Below are positions 1 to 8,538 of a stretch of 64,000 nt of DNA, one piece after another (within the stretch, counting starts at the first letter, position 1; each line of letters opens with the position of its first letter). Source of the stretch: Thermoanaerobaculia bacterium. GTDB taxonomy: Bacteria; Acidobacteriota; Thermoanaerobaculia; Multivoradales; J023. The position numbers were made by a program, and so were the translations under genes. The DNA lies in the NCBI GenBank assembly GCA_030431255.1, contig JAUIJL010000001.1, forward strand, positions 558,001-622,000. Direction: 5' to 3'. The notes below the pieces were generated by a model. That model saw only the letters and a program-made list of their open reading frames with translations. It ran no database searches and was not told the DNA's origin.

Positions 1-2178
1 GGCCCAGCCGTCCGCGCCAAGCACACCCAGGCGGACCTTGGCGTCCAGAGGCAGGCCCGCCGGCCGACCCAAAGCGTTCAATCGGCGGGTTTGGATCAGG
101 GCCGAGGCTCGTAGCACGTCCCCGGAGGTGAGTCCCGAGAGGGTACGCCGCAAGGAGCCCGAAAAGGTTTCGTCGCCGTTCTTGCGGATGCCCACGAAGC
201 GATTGCCACCCACCGCAGAGATTCCTTCCCAGGTACCGGTGCGATCGTAGGATGCGACCGGGCTGAGGGCCCATCCCGTGGAGCCCGACTCAAAACCGGC
301 GTTGCCGCCACCGTGGGTGTCGATGTGGTTGTCGCTGGAGCGATCCAGCGGAACATTGTGGTAGGTCGTGCCGCTGACCGGAACCACGGATTCACGGCTG
401 TCGTAGCCGGGCAGGGAAGCCCAAATCTTCAGGGTCGGCAAAGCGGTTGTCGCCTTGCTGATGGTCGCGGAGGGCCCGGAAGGCCCCAGGAGACGGTAGG
501 AGGCGTCACTCTGGACTCGGTCGGCGCCCCCTTCGGCCAGGGTCAGGCGTCCTGCCTCTAAGGGGCTGCCGCTCGCGTCTACCACCGAGCCCTGGACCGC
601 GCCGATGTCGGGAGAAAAATTCAGGTCGAGGGCATTGTCGGCGGTGGGGAAGGTGTGGGTCCCCAAGTCGAGGGTGGATCCGCCGACGTCGAGGTTGAGC
701 CGATAGGGGCCCGGTCCGTTGACGTGCAGCTCATAAGATCCGCCGCTCCCCTGGGTGATCACGGTCCGATAGTTGCCGTTGTCGGTCCACAGGAGACCCT
801 CGGTGACCGGGGTCGTGGCGCCGTCGATGGTCTGGGTGATGGTGCCGTAGACCCTGCGGTCGGCATTTTGCGCGGCCCAATACCCGGGCCATTGGATGTA
901 GAGGTTGGAGATGACGCTGCGAAAGTCCTCGTTGGCCTGGTCCATGTCGTTAATAGGATCGACGCCGGGCTCGCGCCACATCTGAGACCAGCGGAAGCCG
1001 CCGGAGGTGTCGTACCACTGGAACCAAACCAGGGATCGGATGCGATGGCCGTTGGCGAGGTTCCAGTTGCGAACCCGCTGGAGGGCTTTGACATACCATT
1101 GGGGCACGCCGTCGGCGTATTCGGGGACGCCGTGGCCCTCGGGATCCAGGGTATTGGTTTCCGTGATGTAGAGGGGTTTGTCGGCAAAACCTTCATAGTC
1201 GATCCATTCCACGACCTTTTCGAAGGTGCGGAAGCCGCCGTCGAGGTATTCGGGGAAGGAACCGAGGCTGTCGGTGAGAGGTGAGCGGTCGGTAGGATCG
1301 TGGTAGCCATAGGTGTGGAGCGCAAATCCGTCGACCCAATCTCGGTAGGGACCGGTCTCCGGTGAAGAGCCGAGCTGTAGCTCATTCAGCATGTTCAAGT
1401 AATAGGAGCTCCAAAGGTACCGGACCCTGGGATCGACGTCGTTGGACCAGGTGGCGGGCTGCGCCACCAGCACCTTGGCCCATGGCTGCACGGACTTGAT
1501 GGCCTGAGACATGGTGGCGAAGACGTGGGCGTACCACTCCGGGGACACGGGGCCGTCCACGGTCTCTTCCTCGAGATTCATCTCGTTGCCGATCACGTAA
1601 ATGTGGGCGTAATCCTTGAGGGTGTGCTCACTCCAGTCCGCAGGGGATGTGATCATATTGATCACATCCGCCGCGAATTCGTCGAGAGCCTGGAAGTTCA
1701 GATCGTTGGGCACGGTTTGGAATTTGCGGGCGGTGGAATCCCACTTGTAATTCACCCGAATGATGTTGGTCATACCCCGTTCGTAGGCCAGCTTGACCGC
1801 CAAGTGGTGGGTCCTGTTCCGATATTCCTCGGGAAAGCCGGAGTGCACCAGCCAGCCGCGGTCGTGGATATGGTCCAGTCGATCGCCGAAGGGCTGGGCC
1901 TCCCCTCCCCACAATTGGGTGGGGTCGGTCTCGTCCCAGTCGTTGGTGTCGTAGGGATACCAATTGTGCACACCGAGCAGATATTGGGACTCCCGGTGGG
2001 TGACGTTGTCGTTTTCGAGGGCGAGCGCCCCGGGGCCGGCGAACAAGGCCACAGAGAGGGCGAGCCACAGGGACAGGCCTAGGCCCAATCCGTAGGAAGT
2101 CGTCGATTCGGTGTGCGGTTTTTGAAAGTAAGCTTTGAAGATCCGACGCATTCGGGAAAAAGTCGTTTCGGGTCGCAT
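1..2178 (-). CDS. Secreted glycoside hydrolase-like protein (3' end missing)
   Basis: This reading frame stays open for 726 codons from an ATG at 2178 to the window edge, so the C-terminus is outside. AGGAG lies just upstream of the start. The N-terminus carries a hydrophobic signal segment at about residues 29-54. Residues 60-430 resemble a clan GH-A TIM-barrel glycosidase: VIGNEM places a candidate acid/base Glu near 199, and PLYITETNT a candidate nucleophile Glu near 340. Several Trp-rich stretches (VWFQWYD) would suit a sugar cleft. After residue 440 come beta-rich segments that look like carboxypeptidase-regulatory-like domains (YGTITQ..., GAVQGSVVDASG). Further on is a jelly-roll-like start (NAGFESGSTGW). 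Substrate and exact GH family cannot be called from sequence alone. The fold call is inference from the two Glu motifs. Confidence 0.75.
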   Translation of the reverse strand, partial: MRPETTFSRMRRIFKAYFQKPHTESTTSYGLGLGLSLWLALSVALFAGPGALALENDNVTHRESQYLLGVHNWYPYDTNDWDETDPTQLWGGEAQPFGDRLDHIHDRGWLVHSGFPEEYRNRTHHLAVKLAYERGMTNIIRVNYKWDSTARKFQTVPNDLNFQALDEFAADVINMITSPADWSEHTLKDYAHIYVIGNEMNLEEETVDGPVSPEWYAHVFATMSQAIKSVQPWAKVLVAQPATWSNDVDPRVRYLWSSYYLNMLNELQLGSSPETGPYRDWVDGFALHTYGYHDPTDRSPLTDSLGSFPEYLDGGFRTFEKVVEWIDYEGFADKPLYITETNTLDPEGHGVPEYADGVPQWYVKALQRVRNWNLANGHRIRSLVWFQWYDTSGGFRWSQMWREPGVDPINDMDQANEDFRSVISNLYIQWPGYWAAQNADRRVYGTITQTIDGATTPVTEGLLWTDNGNYRTVITQGSGGSYELHVNGPGPYRLNLDVGGSTLDLGTHTFPTADNALDLNFSPDIGAVQGSVVDASGSPLEAGRLTLAEGGADRVQSDASYRLLGPSGPSATISKATTALPTLKIWASLPGYDSRESVVPVSGTTYHNVPLDRSSDNHIDTHGGGNAGFESGSTGWALSPVASYDRTGTWEGISAVGGNRFVGIRKNGDETFSGSLRRTLSGLTSGDVLRASALIQTRRLNALGRPAGLPLDAKVRLGVLGADGWA

Positions 2179-2563
2179 GGTGAGCTCCTGGCTGAATCGT
2201 CCAGTCCGCCGATGGGCGGACGTGGGCCGCCGAAGGGCAGTGATGAGAGATTGTCGATAGAAGGTTCGGCGACGAGGGCGCGCTCTGAGGGTCAGGGCGC
2301 CATCGCCGGCGAATGCCGGGAGGGCCGGACGTGCGGCAAAAAATGGATGCCCACCACCGACTCTCTCCGCGGGTCATTGGGATCCACGGAAAGGGGTGAC
2401 AGAACACGCAATAAAACTTTTTTGAAAGGGCTGAAAGGCGCCCGAAGGCCTGTGCGGGGATTCAGCTGGGATATTCAGCGGACGGTCTACGACGACTCCG
2501 AGCTGCGGATTCCAAAGCCCGGACTGAGCGTTGCCCGAGCACGACGGCGGTTTGTTTGCTGCC
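2179..2563. other. Intergenic, upstream of the glycoside hydrolase-like gene
   Basis: About 385 bases separate two minus-strand genes. It holds an A/T-rich stretch near 2410-2425 that could lie in a promoter for the downstream gene. I see no convincing -35/-10 pair, strong terminator or RNA gene. Confidence 0.4.
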
Positions 2564-3496
2564 CTAGGGGGCTGTCGGAGAGCCCACAATAGGGCATCGC
2601 TCAGGGACGTGGATCTCGTCGGGGTACGCGGGTCCGCCGAGGTACGGAGCCGTCGGAACTTCGGTGAGCTTCAGGGTCCAGGGACCCGAGGCAAGGTCGG
2701 GCGCATCGCTTGTGCCGAATCGCAAGGTTCCGCACGAGGTGGTGTGGCTTCCGGGGCGCAGGTAGGTGCAGATCGGCTTTTTATCGTCGGACGATCTCTC
2801 GTCGTCGGACGATGCAGAGGTGAGGCAAGCTCGCGTCCAACATTTGCGCCGAGACTCGGAGGAAGCCTGCAAGGTCGCGCTCAGCCCTTGGTTGCTGTCG
2901 GTGACGGCTTGGTAGCTGAACGAGGCGGTGTGATCGTCCTCGCCCCAGCCCGGCTGTTGCCAGACGAAGGAGCCGGTGAGCTTAAAGACTCGAAACGTCA
3001 CGGAGTCCTCGCAGGTGCGGTTCGACGCGGCGAAGGTCTTCGCAGCCTTCTCGGCCGCTGTCGCCAAGATCTCGTCGGATGGATGGTCGCAACGCTTTAG
3101 GCTCGACTCGATCGGATCCAGCCATTTTCGGGTCGCTTGGTCGTCCGCCAACCCATGTCGCGAGCATCGATAGAAGCTCAAGACTTCGCCCGGAATCGTA
3201 GAAACCGCGGCCCAGCTCGCGCCGATCTCCGGGAGCCGACCGAGACACGAGTTGTTGTCGCTCTCGAATTCGACGTAGTCGCCACACCGAGAGGAATCCC
3301 TGGCTGCTTCCGGCCAGACGGCGACCTTCCAGCGGTCGTCTGCCAGATCGATCGAGAGCACGGTTCCTATCACCACGGGTGCGTCCTCGGAAACCGGAAC
3401 CTCCGGACCGGGGCAAATACAGGCCACGCCTAGTCGTGGTGTGGAGAAGAAGATCGCTAAGGACAGTCCCAGCTTCAACCAGCTATTGAGCTTCAT
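2564..3496 (-). CDS. Exported Cys-rich protein of unknown function
   Basis: A 310-aa protein with an N-terminal signal peptide (LKLGLSLAIFF) ending near residue 25, immediately followed by ACICPGPEVP. A Cys-x-Cys directly after the cleavage site followed by a beta-rich segment (PVVIGTVLSIDL) resembles the start of TIMP/NTR-like domains, but this is only a loose likeness. Ten or more further cysteines suggest disulphide bonding outside the cytoplasm. SD GGAGAGA precedes the ATG by about five bases. It lies downstream of the first radical SAM gene on the same strand, 109 bases away, so co-transcription is possible. I do not recognise the family. Real-gene status rests on signal peptide, RBS and length. 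Confidence 0.7.
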   Translation of the reverse strand: MKLNSWLKLGLSLAIFFSTPRLGVACICPGPEVPVSEDAPVVIGTVLSIDLADDRWKVAVWPEAARDSSRCGDYVEFESDNNSCLGRLPEIGASWAAVSTIPGEVLSFYRCSRHGLADDQATRKWLDPIESSLKRCDHPSDEILATAAEKAAKTFAASNRTCEDSVTFRVFKLTGSFVWQQPGWGEDDHTASFSYQAVTDSNQGLSATLQASSESRRKCWTRACLTSASSDDERSSDDKKPICTYLRPGSHTTSCGTLRFGTSDAPDLASGPWTLKLTEVPTAPYLGGPAYPDEIHVPERCPIVGSPTAP

Positions 3497-3548
3497 CGAA
3501 ATCTCTCCTTATCGACTCAACGCTCAGTATATACCCACGAAGTGTGGG

Positions 3549-3562
3549 CGGGCTGAAGCCCG
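3549..3562. repeat. Small GC-rich hairpin (REP-like)
   Basis: CGGGC-TGAA-GCCCG forms a perfect 5-bp stem between the radical SAM gene and the exported Cys-rich gene. There is no T-run, so it is not a typical intrinsic terminator. Hairpins of this style occur as dispersed intergenic repeats in many genomes. A similar one is at 34169. Confidence 0.4.
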
Positions 3563-3605
3563 AGGAACGGTATCCATGGGCGCGGCTACTGAATGATCTG
3601 GTGCT

Positions 3606-4949
3606 CTACAGGTGATTTTCCGTTGCTCGGCCCTGCTCAGGTAGACGAGTTTTACGCCAGACCTCGATGGTGAGATCCCGTTCAGCCAACAGTTTTTGGG
3701 GTAGCTCGGGATCCGCGGTGAGCCAAGCATCGGGCCAGCTCACCTGGTCGATGGAAAACGGCTCGCCAAGTTTTTCGTGCGCGGGTCGGACGGAGATGTC
3801 GAAAACACCGTTGTCGAATGGAATGCCGGCGGCGCGCTCGGCCAATTGGACTTTCTCCTGGAGACCTTGAGCCGCATGGAAGAGGGAGCGATGATGGCAG
3901 AGTGGGTTATTGCCTCGGCGATCGAAAAAGACGTGGGAGGTCCAGGTCTCACCGCCCCGGCAAACTTCGGCAAATTCACACGTTTTGCAAAATCCCCACA
4001 AATGATCGACTCCACCGTCGTCATTGAAGGTGAGCCGGTCGGATTCGTAGAGGATCTCGCGGAGGGATTTTTCGCGTATGTTGCCGCCCGCGTAATCATC
4101 AGTGGGCAGTGAAGGATCGGCCTTGATCGTACCGTCCGACTCGATGCCGAGGGAAAGCACCCCGCCGGGATCTCCAACCCAAAAGGCTGTACCCGGGTTG
4201 GGAGTGTTGCGTCGCAGACGGAAGCGGCGCTCATAAGGCCCGAAATACCCTATGTTGTTGCCCGGTGCCATCCGCAATCCCTCGTCGAGCCCGCGCTGCA
4301 TGATGTAGTGCAGGAGAGGGTGGACATCCAGCAGATCTTTGGGTTGGAAGAGGATCTCCGGACGATCCGCAGCGTTGCCCATCGGGACCGTATTCTGGAC
4401 TTGCCAAACGAGAACGCCGGCTTCTCGAATCGCTTCGTAAAGCAGCGGCAGCTCGGGGGCCGTCAGCCGATTGAGCTGGGTGTTGGTGGACGCTTCGATG
4501 CCAACCTCCTGCAGAGCCTTCAGAGCTCGGAAGCACCAATCCCAAGAGCCCGGTCGACCCCGAAGGTAGTCATGGGTCTCTTTCAGGCCGTCGATCGACA
4601 CACTGACCCTCGAGAAACCTACGTCAGCCATCTCCGCGGCAAGCTTCGGTCCGAGTCCGAATCCACCGGTGGTCATGGTCAAGCGCATGCCTTGACGACG
4701 AATCTCTCGGGCAACCTCGAGCCAGTCCGAGCGCAAAAAGGCCTCTCCGCCGATCAACGAGACCTCACGGACTCCGACTTCGGCCAGCTGGGCTACCAAA
4801 TCCAGAGCTTCGGCCAGGCTGAGCTCGTTCGAGCGCGAGTCGCCGGCGCGTGAGCCGCAGTGGATGCAGCCGAGGTTGCAGCGCAGGGTCAGCTCCCAGA
4901 CTGCATAGGTGGAGCGGTGGTATTTTGGGTCGTGGACAGCTTCCGGCAC
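3606..4949 (-). CDS. Radical SAM/SPASM peptide maturase, locus 1
   Basis: A 447-aa radical SAM enzyme that would modify the peptide encoded just upstream. CNLGCIHC (Cys24, Cys28, Cys31) is the CxxxCxxC motif binding the SAM [4Fe-4S] cluster. SLIGGEAF is the GGE motif. The C-terminal half has a SPASM-type Cys set around CKTCEFAEVC and a later Cys before HHRSLFHA, for auxiliary clusters. GTIKADPSL and GGNIREKSLREILYES are typical of SPASM maturases. The start is GTG at 4949 with AAGGACC upstream. It closely resembles the enzyme at 24015-25385 over its whole length, including NNPxCHHRSL and GIPFDNGVFDI. The gap to the precursor stop is 93 bases. The reaction (thioether, other C-C or C-S bond, or epimerisation) is not predictable here. 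Confidence 0.92.
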   Translation of the reverse strand: MPEAVHDPKYHRSTYAVWELTLRCNLGCIHCGSRAGDSRSNELSLAEALDLVAQLAEVGVREVSLIGGEAFLRSDWLEVAREIRRQGMRLTMTTGGFGLGPKLAAEMADVGFSRVSVSIDGLKETHDYLRGRPGSWDWCFRALKALQEVGIEASTNTQLNRLTAPELPLLYEAIREAGVLVWQVQNTVPMGNAADRPEILFQPKDLLDVHPLLHYIMQRGLDEGLRMAPGNNIGYFGPYERRFRLRRNTPNPGTAFWVGDPGGVLSLGIESDGTIKADPSLPTDDYAGGNIREKSLREILYESDRLTFNDDGGVDHLWGFCKTCEFAEVCRGGETWTSHVFFDRRGNNPLCHHRSLFHAAQGLQEKVQLAERAAGIPFDNGVFDISVRPAHEKLGEPFSIDQVSWPDAWLTADPELPQKLLAERDLTIEVWRKTRLPEQGRATENHL

Positions 4950-5042
4950 TGGGAGGTCCTTTGTTGAGCTTCAAAAAAGAAAACGCGGGATGCAAGGTCA
5001 GATCCCACGTTTTATCGAGTTACAACTTGTGTCTAGGGCGGC

Positions 5043-5207
5043 TCAGTCCGTGCCGTTTCCGTATGGCGCCTGAGGGCAGCTGCCCGCATCACAGACGCGG
5101 TCCCCGGCTTTGAGCTGAGTCTTCACCGAGAGAACCGCTTCCTCCACCTCATCGAGCACATCCACGGTCTTTCGCACGACCTCGTCGGACAGATTCCTCT
5201 TCTTCAT
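5043..5207 (-). CDS. RiPP precursor peptide, locus 1 (54 aa)
   Basis: A short ORF from ATG at 5207 to TGA at 5043, preceded by AAGGAGACGCG (strong SD, good spacing). The peptide starts MKKRNLSDEVV, has a charged helical leader with LDEVEEAVL, and ends with a Cys-containing core: C-DAGS-C-PQAPYGNG followed by TD. It sits 93 bases upstream of a radical SAM/SPASM gene on the same strand and has its own candidate promoter. The second maturase in this window has a peptide in the same position, with the same DEVE-A leader motif and a two-Cys core followed four residues later by Tyr-Gly. That repeat arrangement is the main reason to call it a modified-peptide precursor. The leader cleavage site and the final modification are unknown. 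Confidence 0.85.
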   Translation of the reverse strand: MKKRNLSDEVVRKTVDVLDEVEEAVLSVKTQLKAGDRVCDAGSCPQAPYGNGTD

Positions 5208-5538
5208 CGCGTCTCCTTGGGAAGCAGTGGACAGAGACGAGCCAGGGTTCCTGAGGTCAATTTCAGGAATTGCAGACCTCCGTCTCAGGTTGAAGCAATT
5301 GTTGCCAAGGCTTGGAAGCTTGTCAATTAGGCATGTTTAGGCAAATTGAATGGGCGCTATAGGTTAAAAACATCAGCTTTTCATATGGACTTTACCGAGT
5401 CTGTATAGATTGACCCTGTCCCAGTTAGGTAATTTTCCGCCTCTTTTAATCCCCTTTCCGGAGCCGGCCGACCTACGGCGTTCCCCCTCGCCGCGGGATA
5501 GCTACGTTCTGGAAGGGCTCCGACCAAGGAGCTGCCTC
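5208..5538. other. Divergent intergenic region
   Basis: About 330 bases between the divergently transcribed precursor peptide (left) and secreted hydrolase (right). It contains the candidate minus-strand promoter at 5298-5326, and an A/T-rich tract at 5330-5400 that could carry the rightward promoter. No other gene is seen. Confidence 0.5.
5298..5326 (-). promoter_or_regulatory. Candidate sigma-70 promoter for precursor peptide 1
   Basis: Read on the minus strand: TTGACA (5326-5321), a 17-base spacer, then AACAAT (5303-5298), about 90 bases before the precursor ATG. The -35 is consensus and the -10 matches four of six positions. Confidence 0.5.
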
Positions 5539-8409
5539 ATGAATAGACCGATCAGGAACCTCAGATCTTTAGTGTTGATCAGCGTCGCCAATTTGTGCCT
5601 CGCCGGTCTCGTCGGCGCCGCGGAAGTGGGCGTCAAATCCCTTTCCGGTCCGCCTTCGGAATTCGACGCCCATGCCATGCCGGGAGCCGACGACATGGTG
5701 GTGCCGACCAATATCCTAAAACCCCATTGGCGTTCGACCACGCCCGACAAAGCGGTCCAGAATTCGAGCTTCTCCACCAGCGCTGGATCCGGGTTCACCG
5801 TCTTGCAAGTGACCACCGTCTACCCGAGCTTTGCGCCCCTGACCCTGACCGCCCCCAACGGCAACACCTACCACTTCAACGGCTCGACCCTGACCTGTAA
5901 CGGCAGCACTTGTGGCACCTATGAAGCCAAGCTCGAGCTCGAAGCGTTCAGTCAAAGCTCCGGCGGTGCCGCGGCCATCTCGATCTCTGGCGGTGAGGTC
6001 ACCGGCGGCTCTTGGCAGCTGGCCGAGCAGACCACGCCGATTCCCGGGCCCATCCCGACGGCCGGCACGACGCCCACCAAGGCCGTCGCCGAGGTGGACT
6101 CGACCATCGGCTTCGACGACAACGTGGTGGAAATCGCCGTGGACCCCGACCCCGATCCGTGTGACGACCCGTTCCCGACCCCGCAAGGCGTCACCGGAGC
6201 GGAAAAGGCTGCTTTGCCTTGCCCGCTCAAAAGCACGCCGCGATATTCCTTGGACCTCTTGGACGGCGCCGCCCCGGTGTTTAGGGTCTCCGCATATTCC
6301 AACGGCGACCATGACCAAAAGGTGGCTCGGAAGCTCGATCTCACCGATCTGCGAGTGACCATCACGGACGCCAAGGCTCAGAAATCCGCCTTTGAGAAGA
6401 GATACTCCTTGAGCGAGGTCTCCGGTCTACCGACCGATCGCGAAGGGAGCTCCCTGGTTGCCCTGCCGCCTCTGTCGCCGGGCCGCTATTCCGTCCGCCT
6501 CGACGTCGCCGGCGTTCTGGAAGGCGTCGGCCCCATTGAGCGCACGGCCTATTACTTCCTGCCCATCGACCCCCAAAGCCATCGCTTGACCGGTGCCGTA
6601 GAGGCTACTTCTGTCGACAATGCTCGCATCGAGATCGGGCTCGGTGTCCAAGAAATCGGCCCAGGCTTCGAAGGCAAGGAGGTCACCCACCTCTTTGCCT
6701 ACGGTGAGGTTTGGTCCGCCGATGGACAAACCCCCATCGCCTGGATCGGCGGCATGACCCAGCCAAAGGTCAATCATTTGGGTCAAAACGTGCTGCCGCT
6801 GGATTTCGACGCCCGCTGGTTGGCGCTGGCCGGCAAGCAGGACCTGGAGTACCGGTTGCGCAACGTGCGTATTCAGGATCAGGACTCCTTCGTGCTGATC
6901 CACGAGATCCCGGACATGCCGTTTACGATCGATCGGTTGCCCTTAGCCGCCCACCAAAAGGTGACCGAGGAGGTGCTGGCGGACGATACCTTGCTCAAGG
7001 GTCGTGGGGATCGCACCATCTCCTTGCCGGATCTCGAAGACGATCACCTGCCGACCAAAACCGGTCTGGATACCGGGATCTTCCTGGTCCACGGCTGGTG
7101 CTCCGATCCCACTTGGAACGCTTGGATGTTCGACCCGACCGGTCTGGTGGGTGGTACCGAAGAATACAGCGACCCCATGCAAAGCCGCTCCCACGACAAC
7201 TTCGCCCAGCGGATCCGCAACCAGGGCGACGCCTGCTTCAACGACTCGTTCAGCATCGTCGCCCATAGCCAAGGCGGCGCGGCCTCGGTCCACCTGCTGG
7301 CCCACTACACCAGTGGCTTGGACCTGAACACCGCTCCGCGAAGGATCCAATCCATGGGCACGCCCTACGGCGGCACCACCTTGATGGACCTCTTCATCGG
7401 CGCCGGTCCCTTGGCCTGGCTGATCGCCGAGATCATCGGCGACTGCACACCCCAAGTGAATCTGAGCACCCTCGGCGCGGCCATCTGGAAGACGAGCATC
7501 CCCAATTGGGCGCGAGATGATCTTTTCTACTATCGAACCCGACACCGGAGACCGAGCAACTTCTGGGAGCGGCTGCAATTCTGGCGCTGGAAGTGCAGCA
7601 TCGCGTCTTACATCCTTCCGGGGCATGACGATGGCGTGACTGCCATCATCCAGAGCACGATCTCCAACGCCCACGATATGGGCATCACGGACAGCCAATG
7701 TCACACCGGCAACATGCGATACGCGGATCAGAAGGACGACACCAATCGCAACGACATCATGAATGTGGAGGGGCGTCCCGATACTCTGCCCGTCTCGCCG
7801 CCGGAATTCCCGGTCACCAGCTCCGGCCAAACCGAGGTGGTCTTGGACGAAGACGATTACGCCATTTGCGCTTTGGGCGGTGTTTTGCCGAATAACGGCA
7901 ACGGCTATTGCTACGTCAACCAGGACGGCGACGACGACACCTGGGAGCTGTTCGCCAATCAGGCCTCCTGTAATTTCATGTGCTTGGACAGCAGCGAAGC
8001 TTGCTCCAACGTCAGCGTGCGCGAGATCCTGCTCACCGGCACCAGCCAATACGTGTTGAACGACAGCAGCTACTCCTACTGCGCCACCGGTGGCGCCATT
8101 CCGGCCAACAGCAACGGCTATTGCTACGTCAACCACGACGGTGACGACGACACCTGGGAGCTGTTCGCCAACCAGGCGACCTATTGCAACTTCATGTGTG
8201 TGCGCAGCGGTTGCCCCCAGATCTCGTCCCATCGGGAGATTCTGCTGACGGGCAACTCCAACTTCACCCTGTCCAACGCGTCCTACCGGTATTGCGCCAT
8301 CGGCGGCGCCATCCCGAACGGTGCTTGCCAGGTAGATTTCGACGGCACCAATTGGCTCATGTCCGCCCAGGGCGCCAACTGGTGCAATTTCATGTGCATC
8401 TATCGGTGA
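5539..8409 (+). CDS. Secreted alpha/beta hydrolase (lipase/esterase-like) with three C-terminal Cys repeats
   Basis: The likely start is ATG 5539, preceded by AAGGAG and followed by a signal peptide ending near GLVGAA; the frame is also open upstream from 5410, but without protein-like sequence. The 956-aa protein has a beta-rich N-terminal half of unknown type (about 500 residues). An alpha/beta hydrolase segment follows: GIFLVHGWCSDP (oxyanion-hole His-Gly), then IVAHSQGG (nucleophile elbow Ser), IQSMGTPYGG as in lipases, and an Asp/His-bearing stretch LPGHDDGV. The last 180 residues are three tandem Cys-rich repeats, each with CA(L/T/I)GG and ending CNFMC. Export plus lipase-like motifs suggest an extracellular esterase or lipase; the substrate is unknown. 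A strong terminator follows. Confidence 0.82.
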   Translation: MNRPIRNLRSLVLISVANLCLAGLVGAAEVGVKSLSGPPSEFDAHAMPGADDMVVPTNILKPHWRSTTPDKAVQNSSFSTSAGSGFTVLQVTTVYPSFAPLTLTAPNGNTYHFNGSTLTCNGSTCGTYEAKLELEAFSQSSGGAAAISISGGEVTGGSWQLAEQTTPIPGPIPTAGTTPTKAVAEVDSTIGFDDNVVEIAVDPDPDPCDDPFPTPQGVTGAEKAALPCPLKSTPRYSLDLLDGAAPVFRVSAYSNGDHDQKVARKLDLTDLRVTITDAKAQKSAFEKRYSLSEVSGLPTDREGSSLVALPPLSPGRYSVRLDVAGVLEGVGPIERTAYYFLPIDPQSHRLTGAVEATSVDNARIEIGLGVQEIGPGFEGKEVTHLFAYGEVWSADGQTPIAWIGGMTQPKVNHLGQNVLPLDFDARWLALAGKQDLEYRLRNVRIQDQDSFVLIHEIPDMPFTIDRLPLAAHQKVTEEVLADDTLLKGRGDRTISLPDLEDDHLPTKTGLDTGIFLVHGWCSDPTWNAWMFDPTGLVGGTEEYSDPMQSRSHDNFAQRIRNQGDACFNDSFSIVAHSQGGAASVHLLAHYTSGLDLNTAPRRIQSMGTPYGGTTLMDLFIGAGPLAWLIAEIIGDCTPQVNLSTLGAAIWKTSIPNWARDDLFYYRTRHRRPSNFWERLQFWRWKCSIASYILPGHDDGVTAIIQSTISNAHDMGITDSQCHTGNMRYADQKDDTNRNDIMNVEGRPDTLPVSPPEFPVTSSGQTEVVLDEDDYAICALGGVLPNNGNGYCYVNQDGDDDTWELFANQASCNFMCLDSSEACSNVSVREILLTGTSQYVLNDSSYSYCATGGAIPANSNGYCYVNHDGDDDTWELFANQATYCNFMCVRSGCPQISSHREILLTGNSNFTLSNASYRYCAIGGAIPNGACQVDFDGTNWLMSAQGANWCNFMCIYR

Positions 8410-8432
8410 ACCACAGCGCCTGGCGACAAGGA

Positions 8433-8463
8433 AACCACACCCGGAAGCGGGTGTGGTTTTTTT
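8433..8463 (+). terminator. Intrinsic terminator after the secreted hydrolase
   Basis: An 11-bp perfect stem AACCACACCCG / CGGGTGTGGTT with a GAAG loop, followed by five further Ts. It lies 24 bases after the stop codon. Confidence 0.9.
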
Positions 8464-8538
8464 CACCCCCAGGCAAGCCGACGACAGGTCAGCTCACCCA
8501 GGGGCTCGGCCGATTCGCATGGAAACCAGCCCTGCCGC

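Noticed and set aside
1628-2407. Long minus-strand frame of 259 codons overlapping the start of the glycoside-hydrolase-like gene
   Set aside because: It is Arg/Pro-rich shadow sequence. The true frame, open to the window edge, has a signal peptide, RBS and enzyme motifs.
6943-8466. 507-codon minus-strand frame opposite the secreted hydrolase
   Set aside because: It overlaps a gene with clear signal, catalytic and repeat motifs and has no RBS or domain; it is a typical long antisense frame in GC-rich DNA.
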